In this document: one piece after another, positions 1-6,601 of the stretch | How positions within the stretch are numbered: position 1 is the stretch's first letter | Layout: the number at the start of each line of letters is the position of its first letter | DNA from: a virus | Reading direction: 5' to 3' (one strand) | IMG/VR virus record: IMGVR_UViG_3300024518_002918 | Location: 1 to 21,744 of that record | Length of the DNA: 21,744 nt | Program-made: the position numbers and the translations under genes | The notes under the pieces: model-generated | Databases searched by the model: none | What the model was told of the DNA's origin: nothing | The model's input: only the letters and a program-made list of their open reading frames with translations

Positions 1-1374
1 AACAATGATCTCTCTTTGATCATCGAAGTCACCACGATCATTGATTATAGTCAAAGCGATAGACTCGGCATTCGCATCGTCCTGAATGAAGTCGTTATCG
101 ATTCGGAAGAGCTTTTCATCAAACCCATCTGATGTGCCGATACTTGCATCATTCTGTTCTCGAATATAGATATGCTTTATAACCTTCGCAGGTGTACCAA
201 ACAATTCAATCTGCGTAATGAACACAGAGGCAGCACCGGAGTTGCTAAACTCCATCTTAAAAGATGTCGAGAATAGGGTAGTATCATCAAGGGAAATATC
301 ACCGTTCTTCGGAGCGCCCGAACCGTCTAGCTTCTCATTTGTAGCGTAGAGGCTTGTTGTTTTGCTATCGATATAAACCGGATCATCTACAGCAGTGGTC
401 GGAATGTCACCATCATTATCACTAAAGTTTGCGAATATATCGACACTGTCACCGGCAGGGACTTCAATTGCGCTTTCAAGTTCCCAGATCTTCTGGTTCG
501 ATTGTACGGCACGTACATTACTAAAGACTTCTGCAACGTTGATGATCCGCTCCTCACCGGGGGTTCGTATATCAAGAACAGTATTCGTTGAGAAATCCCA
601 GACCTTCGTATTGCTGAGCCAGTTAACACGGTTCTGAAAGCGCGTTACGCCATTCTCATCAACGAAGAAATTACCAAGATCGGCAGAGACAACCTTATCA
701 ATGCCATCTTTAATCGTTGTTCCTTTAGGGAAATAGGCGAATGGGATTGTAATCGTTCCGGTATCAAGATCGAACTGTGACGAGAGAAGGCCAGCGTGAT
801 CTTCTAAGAGGTTCTGGATAATCTCATCACTCCGTAGATCCTCGTAGATCACGGCCTCATCCAATGGCTTGTTGATAAAGGACGTCATGAAGTCTACACA
901 GTTGAATGTCGCTGTCTTGCTCTTCTCATCGACAACGGGAAGGCCAACAGTAAGCCCTACGAATACTTGCAGCAGCTCATCATTAAAACCCATAAGAACT
1001 TTAACGGGACGTCGAGGCAAGATGAAATCACCAAGAGAGCTTGAGCTATTACTCGGCGTGAAAAGACCATCGCTATTATTAAGAACAAACTGTGCCTGCG
1101 CAACTGTAATCGAAGACGTCGGCTGATCAACTTCACGATTGTAGTTAATCGATATAATGCGATCCGAGAAGTCCTCATAATCAAACTTGTCCCATTCTTG
1201 TACGACGTCCTGCGTGCCTTTCAAAAGATCGGTGCCACCAATTAAGGAAGTACCTACCTCAAAGAAGTCGATGCTGGCATCGTAATCCTTCTTGAAGCTT
1301 ATGTAGATCTTGCTGCTAATCTTACGTAAACCAGCTTCTGTCGTGTCAAAGAATTCTTGTGTGACTTCTTGCAT
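1..1374 (-). CDS. Tail hub / baseplate-like protein, partial (C-terminus beyond window)
   Basis: The reading frame is open from an ATG at 1374 to the window edge, giving 458 codons with no stop, so the C-terminus is missing. The start forms a TAATG overlap with the upstream gene and has an SD (GGAG) seven bases before it. The N-terminal 170 residues include a stretch near residues 95-165 with 'NNSDGLFTP' and 'LPRRPVKVLMGF', followed by a 'FNCVDFM' strand. This pattern is typical of siphovirus tail-hub or tail-associated proteins that cap the tube below the distal tail protein. Position directly after the tape measure and a small Dit-like gene supports that role. Residues beyond about 290 look like beta-sandwich, possibly carbohydrate-binding, which is inference. 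No enzymatic motif is visible. The role as hub is likely; the exact family is uncertain. Confidence 0.8.
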   Translation of the reverse strand, partial: MQEVTQEFFDTTEAGLRKISSKIYISFKKDYDASIDFFEVGTSLIGGTDLLKGTQDVVQEWDKFDYEDFSDRIISINYNREVDQPTSSITVAQAQFVLNNSDGLFTPSNSSSSLGDFILPRRPVKVLMGFNDELLQVFVGLTVGLPVVDEKSKTATFNCVDFMTSFINKPLDEAVIYEDLRSDEIIQNLLEDHAGLLSSQFDLDTGTITIPFAYFPKGTTIKDGIDKVVSADLGNFFVDENGVTRFQNRVNWLSNTKVWDFSTNTVLDIRTPGEERIINVAEVFSNVRAVQSNQKIWELESAIEVPAGDSVDIFANFSDNDGDIPTTAVDDPVYIDSKTTSLYATNEKLDGSGAPKNGDISLDDTTLFSTSFKMEFSNSGAASVFITQIELFGTPAKVIKHIYIREQNDASIGTSDGFDEKLFRIDNDFIQDDANAESIALTIINDRGDFDDQREIIV

Positions 1375-1754
1375 TACGAGACTCCAGCAAGGTTGTCTGG
1401 GTCTTCCGGTTCAAGTGTTATAACGAATTTCTTTACATGGTGCTTCGTGAACTTTAATTCCGCCTTTGTCGGCATGTTCAAATAGACAGAGAGATTGCTG
1501 ATTCCTTCATTATCTTCGCTGAATGTCAGAAGCTCATTGTTCGTATACTGGTCTTCGTAAACATCTCGTAGATCGTCATATTCAGAACAGGTTAGATAGG
1601 CAAACTCTACCGTCCAGATCGTTCGGTTATTAAATGTATCGACAACTTGTTTGCCATTCAATGTCTTGTTTTTCGCAGCTATCGGGTCTGTCCCCTGTAT
1701 CAGCTTATACCGATCGTCTACTGAGAATGAGTTGCCTACACTATCTAAATCCAT
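1374..1754 (-). CDS. Small tail protein, Dit-like (putative)
   Basis: This 126-aa protein lies between the tape measure and the tail hub, where siphoviruses normally encode the distal tail (Dit) protein. It is rich in beta strands, with a central 'WTVEFAYLTCSEYDDL' segment and a hydrophobic alternating C-terminal half, as in short tail-tip proteins. It starts with ATG in a TAATG overlap with the tape-measure stop, with GAGG five bases upstream as SD. Its last codons (Gly-Val-Ser) contain the GGAG that serves as SD for the next gene. It is much shorter than two-domain Dit proteins of about 250 aa, so it could be a minimal Dit core or another tail-tip component. Assignment rests mainly on position and general composition. 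Confidence 0.65.
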   Translation of the reverse strand: MDLDSVGNSFSVDDRYKLIQGTDPIAAKNKTLNGKQVVDTFNNRTIWTVEFAYLTCSEYDDLRDVYEDQYTNNELLTFSEDNEGISNLSVYLNMPTKAELKFTKHHVKKFVITLEPEDPDNLAGVS

Positions 1755-3589
1755 TACGACCTCACGATTACTGGTTTACCGGCGCCAGCAAGCCGCTCAT
1801 TTGCAGCCTCGACGCCATCGATCATAAGATCTGCTAGTTCTGTCCGTGACCGCACAAATGCACCATCAATGTTGATAATGAATGTGTTCCCAGCAACAGC
1901 AGTAGAACCAGTACCGATTGCAGGTGCTGCTGATTCTTTTGCTGATGGCACTTGAAGATCAAATAGGCTTTTATATTCTTCCTCGATTACACCAACGCCA
2001 GCTTTGACGTTATCAACAAGCGAAGGGGACTCACGATGGAAAGGATTAATCTTCTGAAGAGAATCTCTGATGCTATCGGACTTATCGGAGATGAAACCAA
2101 GAGCATCAAGGAAAAACTGTTTCACCTTATCAAACGCTTTCCGAAACGGTTCAGATATTGCGTCTCCTATGCCAGAGAAGAAATCCGCGATCTTTCCACT
2201 AACCCTTAGTGCGAACGCTTGCAATCTTAGAAACCATGTTATAACCTTTGTGATCGCACGGATTATAGAGAGAATGGCGACAATAAAGATACCGATAATG
2301 ATACCAGCAACAACACCGAGTACGGCACCAACGATCTTCAATGTATCTATGATCTCTTGGCCGTGTTCTTCCCAGAACTCTTTCAAGGTGGGGATCAAAT
2401 CGTTCTTTATCGTGTCCCATAAGTCTTGGAATGCTGGCAACATCGCATCCCATACGTTCTTCGCAATATCAACAATAACCTTGAGAACCGGCTGCATGCG
2501 CTCCCATAGCTCTACGAGCTTATCCTTTACGCCGACGATGATAGGCTGAATCGTTTCCCATGCAGCTCGCCAGCCACCCATGCGTTCTACGATTAAGTTC
2601 ACGAGAAATCCTATAGCAGCTCCAATGGCTAAGAAGGGGAGTAGTGGCGCAAGGGCCGTCCAAATCGATGTGCCAAGTGCTACAAACGCAGGTACCAACC
2701 CGCCTAAGATAAACCCAATAATTATTGGAAGCTTCTCTTCAAACTTTGGGAAGATCTCATCATTAAATTTCTTCATCAAACCTTCTGGGCCACCCATTGC
2801 TTCCATCCAATCATTGAACGCATCGATCATAGGCCCAATCTTATCTGTGATAGCTTCACCAATCTTTTCACTAAAGTCACCGAGTATATTCTTCGCAGCC
2901 GCCATCTTACCTTGGAATGTATCACGCAATGCTTCATTGACACCGCCATAGTTTGCAGCAAGAACCTCAGCGAGCTTAGCAGCACGCTCTGTCTCGGTGC
3001 CATTCTTGATAATCTCTTCGTCAGCTTCGGAGAATGAAACACCATATCGGCCAAGTGCACCGATATTACCTTCCATGACCTTACCCATCAGATTGCCAAT
3101 ATTAACAAAATCATCGCCTGTAGCATTAACGCCTTTCTGTTTCGCTACCATATCTGCCATTGCTGGTGTTAATGACTTAATCGCGTCAGTAGACAGCTTG
3201 AATGTTGCGAGCTGTGATTGACCTGAAATGATCGCCTCATCGCCAATAACACCAACTGCCTGCTGTGCAGAAGCGAGTTCAAAGAGCTCTTGTGTCTGTT
3301 CCTTCGTGGCCCCAGTATTCTCTTCATGTAATTGAATAAGTTCCGCCTCAGCACGAGCCTGTATATTAAACGCCTCGACGGACTTTACACCGATAGCAAC
3401 GAGCCCAACACCAATTCCAGCAAGGCCTTTGGCCAAAGACTTTGAACCACGCTCAGCGGCTTTGAAGCGCTTTTGCATAGCCTTCGTTGCATTTGAAACC
3501 TGTGTCTTTGCTGAGCCAAGCCCTTTTCGGAAATCCTTAGTGTTGAGATCAAGATTCCATACGACTGAACCACCTACTACATCTGCCAT
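1754..3589 (-). CDS. Tail tape measure protein
   Basis: This 611-aa protein is the longest tail gene and follows the two chaperone-like genes, the standard place for the tape measure. It would set tail length and be ejected with DNA. The first 80 residues are helical with a Gly/Ala-rich hydrophobic stretch (about 54-68). Residues 80-260 are predicted helical and contain a 'GRYGVSFSEADEEI' segment typical of phage tape-measure proteins. Two strongly hydrophobic regions (about 289-334 and 419-443) look like membrane-spanning segments. Trp and Phe recur between 340 and 460, and the C-terminal 70 residues are beta-like. At roughly 0.15 nm per residue, a known rule for tape measures, the tail would be near 90 nm. 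No lysozyme or peptidase motif is seen. Only a weak SD precedes the ATG, and the upstream gene ends four bases away. Confidence 0.93.
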   Translation of the reverse strand: MADVVGGSVVWNLDLNTKDFRKGLGSAKTQVSNATKAMQKRFKAAERGSKSLAKGLAGIGVGLVAIGVKSVEAFNIQARAEAELIQLHEENTGATKEQTQELFELASAQQAVGVIGDEAIISGQSQLATFKLSTDAIKSLTPAMADMVAKQKGVNATGDDFVNIGNLMGKVMEGNIGALGRYGVSFSEADEEIIKNGTETERAAKLAEVLAANYGGVNEALRDTFQGKMAAAKNILGDFSEKIGEAITDKIGPMIDAFNDWMEAMGGPEGLMKKFNDEIFPKFEEKLPIIIGFILGGLVPAFVALGTSIWTALAPLLPFLAIGAAIGFLVNLIVERMGGWRAAWETIQPIIVGVKDKLVELWERMQPVLKVIVDIAKNVWDAMLPAFQDLWDTIKNDLIPTLKEFWEEHGQEIIDTLKIVGAVLGVVAGIIIGIFIVAILSIIRAITKVITWFLRLQAFALRVSGKIADFFSGIGDAISEPFRKAFDKVKQFFLDALGFISDKSDSIRDSLQKINPFHRESPSLVDNVKAGVGVIEEEYKSLFDLQVPSAKESAAPAIGTGSTAVAGNTFIINIDGAFVRSRTELADLMIDGVEAANERLAGAGKPVIVRS

Positions 3590-3592
3590 ATT

Positions 3593-3862
3593 CTACTTAT
3601 TGATTATGCTCTGATAGTATTTTAGCATTTTCTGGGTTCCTTGTCCCTTCTTAGTATGAGGCCCTGCGACGATCCTTGTGAGTTCGTGCATCTTTCTCGC
3701 TTCCTCTTTCGCCGCTATATTGAGTAGCCTCAAAACACGAACGTAAGGCATCCTCCTTGCTTCGGAGTATTTATACTGTGGGTAGTGATAACAAAAGCGC
3801 CCCAGAACGTCCTCGGATTTGATTTCCTTCTGGGGTACTCTTTGCGCCTTTATTACTGGCAT
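3593..3862 (-). CDS. Tail assembly chaperone, second (gpT-like) gene
   Basis: This 89-aa basic protein lies directly before the tape measure. Helical segments ('SEARRMPYVRVLRLLNIAAKEEARKMHEL') are followed by a Gly/Lys/Gln-rich end, as in the downstream half of lambda G/GT-type chaperone pairs. Such proteins bind the tape measure while tube subunits polymerise. The ATG lies only four bases beyond the stop of the preceding gene, with a weak SD. The frame is +1 (equivalent to -2) relative to that gene, not the usual -1, and it stays open for 12 codons upstream of the ATG. It may therefore be made by reinitiation or by a +1/-2 frameshift. The role is inferred from position and size. Confidence 0.75.
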   Translation of the reverse strand: MPVIKAQRVPQKEIKSEDVLGRFCYHYPQYKYSEARRMPYVRVLRLLNIAAKEEARKMHELTRIVAGPHTKKGQGTQKMLKYYQSIINK

Positions 3863-3866
3863 TTTA

Positions 3867-4196
3867 TTACTTCGTATCCATTCCCATCTCTTTGTGTATC
3901 ATCGCCCAGAAGTTACGCCATCGTGGGATCGTAAGCTTCTCTGCGACTTCACTGAATGGCGGAACCTCTTCTCCAACGGGAGTAATGAACTGATACATAT
4001 ATTCATTACTCTTATCTGCATCACCTTTGCTAATTTTTTCGATCTCATTGAATTCTTCAGTATTTGGGTGACGGAAACTATATGTATGTCCCATCACTGT
4101 GAATTCAAAGCTCTCTACTACGTCATCTTCAAGATCATAAGTATGGTTCATTTTGGCCTTATCTATTTTATCTTGTAGATTCTTGACTTTAGTCAT
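3867..4196 (-). CDS. Tail assembly chaperone, first (gpG-like) gene
   Basis: This 109-aa acidic protein sits between the major tail protein and the tape measure. It contains a beta segment 'FEFTVMGHTYSFRHPNTEEF' near residues 30-50, like the opening of many phage tail-assembly chaperones, and a helical C-terminal half ending in 'NFWAMIHKEMG'. The known role of the family is to coat the tape measure during tail assembly. It starts in a TAATG overlap with the major tail gene, so the two are probably translationally coupled. Its stop is followed after four bases by the second chaperone-like gene. No classical slippery heptamer is evident near the end. Function is inferred from context and general similarity. 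Confidence 0.78.
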   Translation of the reverse strand: MTKVKNLQDKIDKAKMNHTYDLEDDVVESFEFTVMGHTYSFRHPNTEEFNEIEKISKGDADKSNEYMYQFITPVGEEVPPFSEVAEKLTIPRWRNFWAMIHKEMGMDTK

Positions 4197-4702
4197 TAGC
4201 TGACTACAGAGATTGTGCCTGCTGCAAAGAACTGCATCGTTGCTTCGTCTGCCGCTGCTTCACCGATGAACTTAACCATTATCTTCTCAAGCTTGTTATC
4301 AATCTCGATACCTTCAAGCTTCGTACGCGCATTAACGAGTCGTGTGACTTGTCCTGGATTTGCACAAGATGTTATATCAAGGTTGTTATAGATGTCATTA
4401 GTATCACAAGCAAGTGGTGCAACATCGATTGCGCCATCAGCATTGTTTACTGTCTCGCCAGTGCTTAATACTTCACCGTTAGCAACAAAGTGCTGTGGTA
4501 AGAGAGCAGCTAGGGTTGGAATATCAGAAGCAAGCAACGTGATGATTGCTGTTGCCTTGAAATTTCCATCAATTTCTACAGTACGACCACCGAGGGTTTG
4601 AAAATCCTCTGAGTCAATTTCATGTTCTGCGTCGATTTCTTCAACGTCATTTATTGTATTGTCACCCCAGTTAAGGGTGAACGGGCCACGTATGATTGCC
4701 AT
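4196..4702 (-). CDS. Major tail (tube) protein
   Basis: This 168-aa protein is predicted to form the tail tube by stacking of hexameric rings. It is beta-rich, opening with 'RGPFTLNWGDNTINDVEEID' and ending in hydrophobic strands ('GTISVVS'), as in short siphovirus tube proteins. Cys99 and Cys113 bracket a loop and might form a disulfide or simply be buried. It follows the tail terminator and precedes two chaperone-like genes and the tape measure, the usual order. The ATG has an AAGGA site ten bases upstream, the strongest SD in the tail block, fitting a highly made protein. A promoter-like sequence overlaps this leader. No extra Ig-like domain is present. Confidence 0.88.
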   Translation of the reverse strand: MAIIRGPFTLNWGDNTINDVEEIDAEHEIDSEDFQTLGGRTVEIDGNFKATAIITLLASDIPTLAALLPQHFVANGEVLSTGETVNNADGAIDVAPLACDTNDIYNNLDITSCANPGQVTRLVNARTKLEGIEIDNKLEKIMVKFIGEAAADEATMQFFAAGTISVVS

Positions 4703-4713
4703 TATTTTGTTTC

Positions 4714-4741
4714 CTTATAATTCTTAGTCATGTATTGTCAC
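4714..4741 (-). promoter_or_regulatory. Possible promoter before the major tail gene
   Basis: On the minus strand GTGACA (4741-4736) and TATAAG (4719-4714) are separated by 16 bases; each differs from the sigma-70 consensus at one position. The box would drive the major tail protein. However, the -10 overlaps the AAGGA ribosome site, so a transcript starting about seven bases downstream would lose that site. Chance occurrence is quite possible. Confidence 0.25.
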
Positions 4742-5113
4742 CGTAACTTGCACAACGCCTATCGTTCTATCTTCTAGCCCCAGGTCTTGCGAAGTGGGGA
4801 AGGCTGTTGCTTCTAATTCTATTGTATCATAGCCAGATAACTGTGTGCAATCGTCACTGTTCACCGTCTCCTCGAATGATTGCAATATCTCGTGAACATC
4901 GTTCGAATCAATGTTCCTGTAGAAAACCTGTAAGATATAGTTCTTCAACATCTCATTCGTCTGGTTCTTCTGCAATGCTGCACCCCCACCTGCTACTACC
5001 CAAAAGCATGCATCGGGCGCATCTTCTGCTACACCGTTAATAAAGAGATCAGTTCCAAATGTACCGAAACCCTCATCCTCCATGAACGTGGCAAATGATC
5101 GTGCGATGTTCAT
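4724..5113 (-). CDS. Tail terminator / minor capsid-type protein
   Basis: This 129-aa acidic protein occupies the slot between an HK97-gp10-like protein and the major tail protein, where tail terminator proteins are found. The opening 'ARSFATFMEDEGFGTFGTDLFI' (helix then strand) and a central 'NYILQVFYRNIDSNDVHEIL' segment resemble the 'minor capsid protein from bacteriophage' group common in Firmicutes phages. The family has a helix followed by a sheet and forms a ring closing the tail tube and joining it to the neck. It starts in an ATGA overlap with the upstream gene. After the stop, 21 bases separate it from the major tail start. The identification comes from order and pattern; confidence is moderate to good. 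Confidence 0.72.
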   Translation of the reverse strand: MNIARSFATFMEDEGFGTFGTDLFINGVAEDAPDACFWVVAGGGAALQKNQTNEMLKNYILQVFYRNIDSNDVHEILQSFEETVNSDDCTQLSGYDTIELEATAFPTSQDLGLEDRTIGVVQVTVTIHD

Positions 5114-5448
5114 GATAAACCTGCCATCTTAGCGACTGAAGCTGTCTTTTTTGACGCAGCATCTTTAACAGCATTCTGGGCATAATGTGGCCCAGTCCCT
5201 GGTGTCGTGTAGTTTTGGAAACGCCTTGATTCCTGAATCTGTGCGTACTTCTTATTCCAAGCGATCTCACCCTTTAACTTGCCGATAGTTATAACAACAT
5301 CTTGTCGTAGATTACCTTTATCCTTTGGGGTCTTTGATTTCGCTAAAGCTTTAATCGCATCACCCATGAAACGGAGAAACGTATTAGATCGTGCTTCCAT
5401 CATGGTAGCCACTTGGTTCGTATTATCTTTTACTTTTACTGTGGCCAT
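5110..5448 (-). CDS. HK97 gp10-like neck/tail-completion protein
   Basis: This 112-aa basic protein contains the features of HK97-gp10-like or minor-capsid proteins: an N-terminal helix ('NTFLRFMGDAIKALAKSKTP'), then 'DKGNLRQDV', a strand around 'GEIAWNKKYAQIQES' and a closing 'GTGPHYAQNAV' helix. Proteins of this group act at the head-tail joint. It overlaps the upstream gene as TAATG and is preceded by a near-perfect AAGGAG seven bases from the ATG. It overlaps the downstream tail terminator as ATGA. Gene order (connector, closure, gp10-like, terminator) matches the standard siphovirus neck block. I am confident of the family, less of the exact structural role. Confidence 0.82.
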   Translation of the reverse strand: MATVKVKDNTNQVATMMEARSNTFLRFMGDAIKALAKSKTPKDKGNLRQDVVITIGKLKGEIAWNKKYAQIQESRRFQNYTTPGTGPHYAQNAVKDAASKKTASVAKMAGLS

Positions 5449-5825
5449 TACGATACTCCTTGTAGGGGTCGTGTCTTCTTCAACTGCATGTCAATGTTAT
5501 CAATCTCATTCGCTAGGAGATGGTCGCGGTTCACATTGACGCTGACAACCTTAAACCAGCTCTCATCATCTGATGCACCAAACAGCGGCATCAAGATATA
5601 CATTCCTTGGAGACGATTAAAGTTTCCCGATATAAAAGTATTTAACGGATCGGGATAGCATACTGCATCAGAGTCCGTATTCTCCTGGAATGAGCCTTGT
5701 TCAAAACCAGTGTTCTGTAAAAAGATTACATCAACACTTGCGGATTCTGCAACGGTTTTATCGCCTCTATATCCACCTGCTGTTACTCTGTAGAATGTCG
5801 CAGTGTCTTTGTATTCTAGATTCAT
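5448..5825 (-). CDS. Head closure (stopper) protein
   Basis: This 125-aa beta-rich protein follows the head-tail connector and precedes the gp10-like gene, the normal place for the head-closure or stopper protein that binds under the connector and holds DNA in the filled head. It begins 'NLEYKDTATFYRVTAGGYRGDKTV', with short strands typical of SPP1 gp16-like closure proteins, and ends with a basic 'LKKTRPLQGVS'. The start overlaps the upstream stop as ATGA. Its last codons carry the AAGGAG that serves as SD for the next gene. Assignment relies on order and size; the sequence alone is not diagnostic. Confidence 0.7.
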   Translation of the reverse strand: MNLEYKDTATFYRVTAGGYRGDKTVAESASVDVIFLQNTGFEQGSFQENTDSDAVCYPDPLNTFISGNFNRLQGMYILMPLFGASDDESWFKVVSVNVNRDHLLANEIDNIDMQLKKTRPLQGVS

Positions 5826-6520
5826 ATCGTCAGGGTCTTAAATTCCGAACCATTCGGGCCAGCATACTTCTTGATTACTGACTTATTATGCGCTTCCATC
5901 TCTGGCCGTGTATCATCCCACTTGCTGTAATTGTGCGTACCGAGTGTCTGGGATCGTACGTTATTATTTGGATCTGAATACCAGGTAGTCATCTCAGCCC
6001 ATACCTGATTCAAATCATCAGGGATTGCAGGTGAACCGTCCCAGAGCCAATCAGCATCAACGGCCATCTGTACGCAAAAACAAGATGCAGTAGCACAGAA
6101 GCACCAATCCTCACAATCTTCGATGTATTTAATAAAGCCCTGTCGCTCTTGTAGTCGATATTCATCAGGGTCGAGCGTTCTAAATGTCACACCGTCTTTC
6201 ACAAGCTTTACAGCGTGTACGTCTGTGCATGGATCAATGACAAGGAAATGATCTTTTAGATTATAGCGGTACATCCTATAGGCATACACAACCGCATCCG
6301 GGTCTTCCAAATCATCTACATCAATGTTCGGGCACGGGCATTCGAGTGCAGTCTTACCAATTTCGGTATATTCGTTATCGTTAGCATCTGCTTCGGTTAA
6401 CGTAAAACCTAGCATCGTTTCAAGAATCCGCTGCGTTCGAGTAATCTGAGCGGTTACGACGTCTACACGGTTTGCTGGAACCGTTATACCAGTTAATGTT
6501 TCGTATTCATTCAATGTCAT
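5822..6520 (-). CDS. Head-tail connector (adaptor) protein, Cys-rich
   Basis: This 232-aa protein is the likely connector that docks on the portal. The N-terminal 'LNEYETLTGITVP' and following helix resemble gp6/gp15-type adaptors, and the C-terminal 'SVIKKYAGPNGS' is basic. I chose the ATG at 6520; a longer frame would start at 6562 inside the terminator hairpin with no ribosome site. The chosen ATG also lacks an SD but lies exactly six bases after a TATAAT box, suggesting a leaderless message. Eight cysteines occur at residues 61, 63, 98, 136, 140, 142, 147 and 149. The cluster C-x3-C-x-C-x4-C-x-C lies in a possible loop and could bind metal, which is unproven. It is longer than simple adaptors of about 100 aa, so an extra domain is present. 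Confidence 0.78.
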   Translation of the reverse strand: MTLNEYETLTGITVPANRVDVVTAQITRTQRILETMLGFTLTEADANDNEYTEIGKTALECPCPNIDVDDLEDPDAVVYAYRMYRYNLKDHFLVIDPCTDVHAVKLVKDGVTFRTLDPDEYRLQERQGFIKYIEDCEDWCFCATASCFCVQMAVDADWLWDGSPAIPDDLNQVWAEMTTWYSDPNNNVRSQTLGTHNYSKWDDTRPEMEAHNKSVIKKYAGPNGSEFKTLTI

Positions 6521-6526
6521 AACGTG

Positions 6527-6535
6527 ATTATAACA
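6527..6535 (-). promoter_or_regulatory. Extended -10 promoter giving a leaderless connector mRNA
   Basis: On the minus strand TGTTATAAT is a perfect extended -10 (TGn plus TATAAT) in the short gap after the capsid terminator. There is no good -35 at normal spacing, which extended -10 promoters do not need. Six bases (CACGTT) separate the box from the ATG at 6520, so the predicted start site falls on or next to the start codon, and no SD is present. It would drive the neck and tail genes. Confidence is moderate because only sequence is available. Confidence 0.6.
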
Positions 6536-6543
6536 TTTTTCGC

Positions 6544-6573
6544 ATAATAAAACACCGCCCATGCGGACGGTGC
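6544..6573 (-). terminator. Intrinsic terminator after the capsid gene
   Basis: In the minus-strand transcript, CACCGUCC (6572-6565) pairs with GGGCGGUG (6560-6553) around a GCAU loop. This gives eight pairs including one G-U, and one more wobble pair is possible outside. It is followed by UUUUAUUAU. It lies 29 bases past the capsid stop and just before the connector promoter, so it would limit read-through from the head operon. Confidence 0.7.
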
Positions 6574-6601
6574 TCTACTGTAATTGACTTTTAGTGTTCG
6601 T

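Noticed and set aside
43-48. TATAAT on the minus strand inside the tail hub gene, and similar boxes inside other genes (for example near 14314 and 19845)
   Set aside because: They fall within coding sequence far from any gene start and lack -35 partners, so chance is the simplest explanation.
2070-2549. Plus-strand 159-aa open frame opposite the tape measure
   Set aside because: An antisense shadow; the minus-strand tape measure is convincing across the same bases.
6521-6562. Longer connector starting at the ATG at 6562
   Set aside because: The ATG lies in the loop of the terminator hairpin, the added residues are Cys-rich and unlike the family start, and no SD is present.
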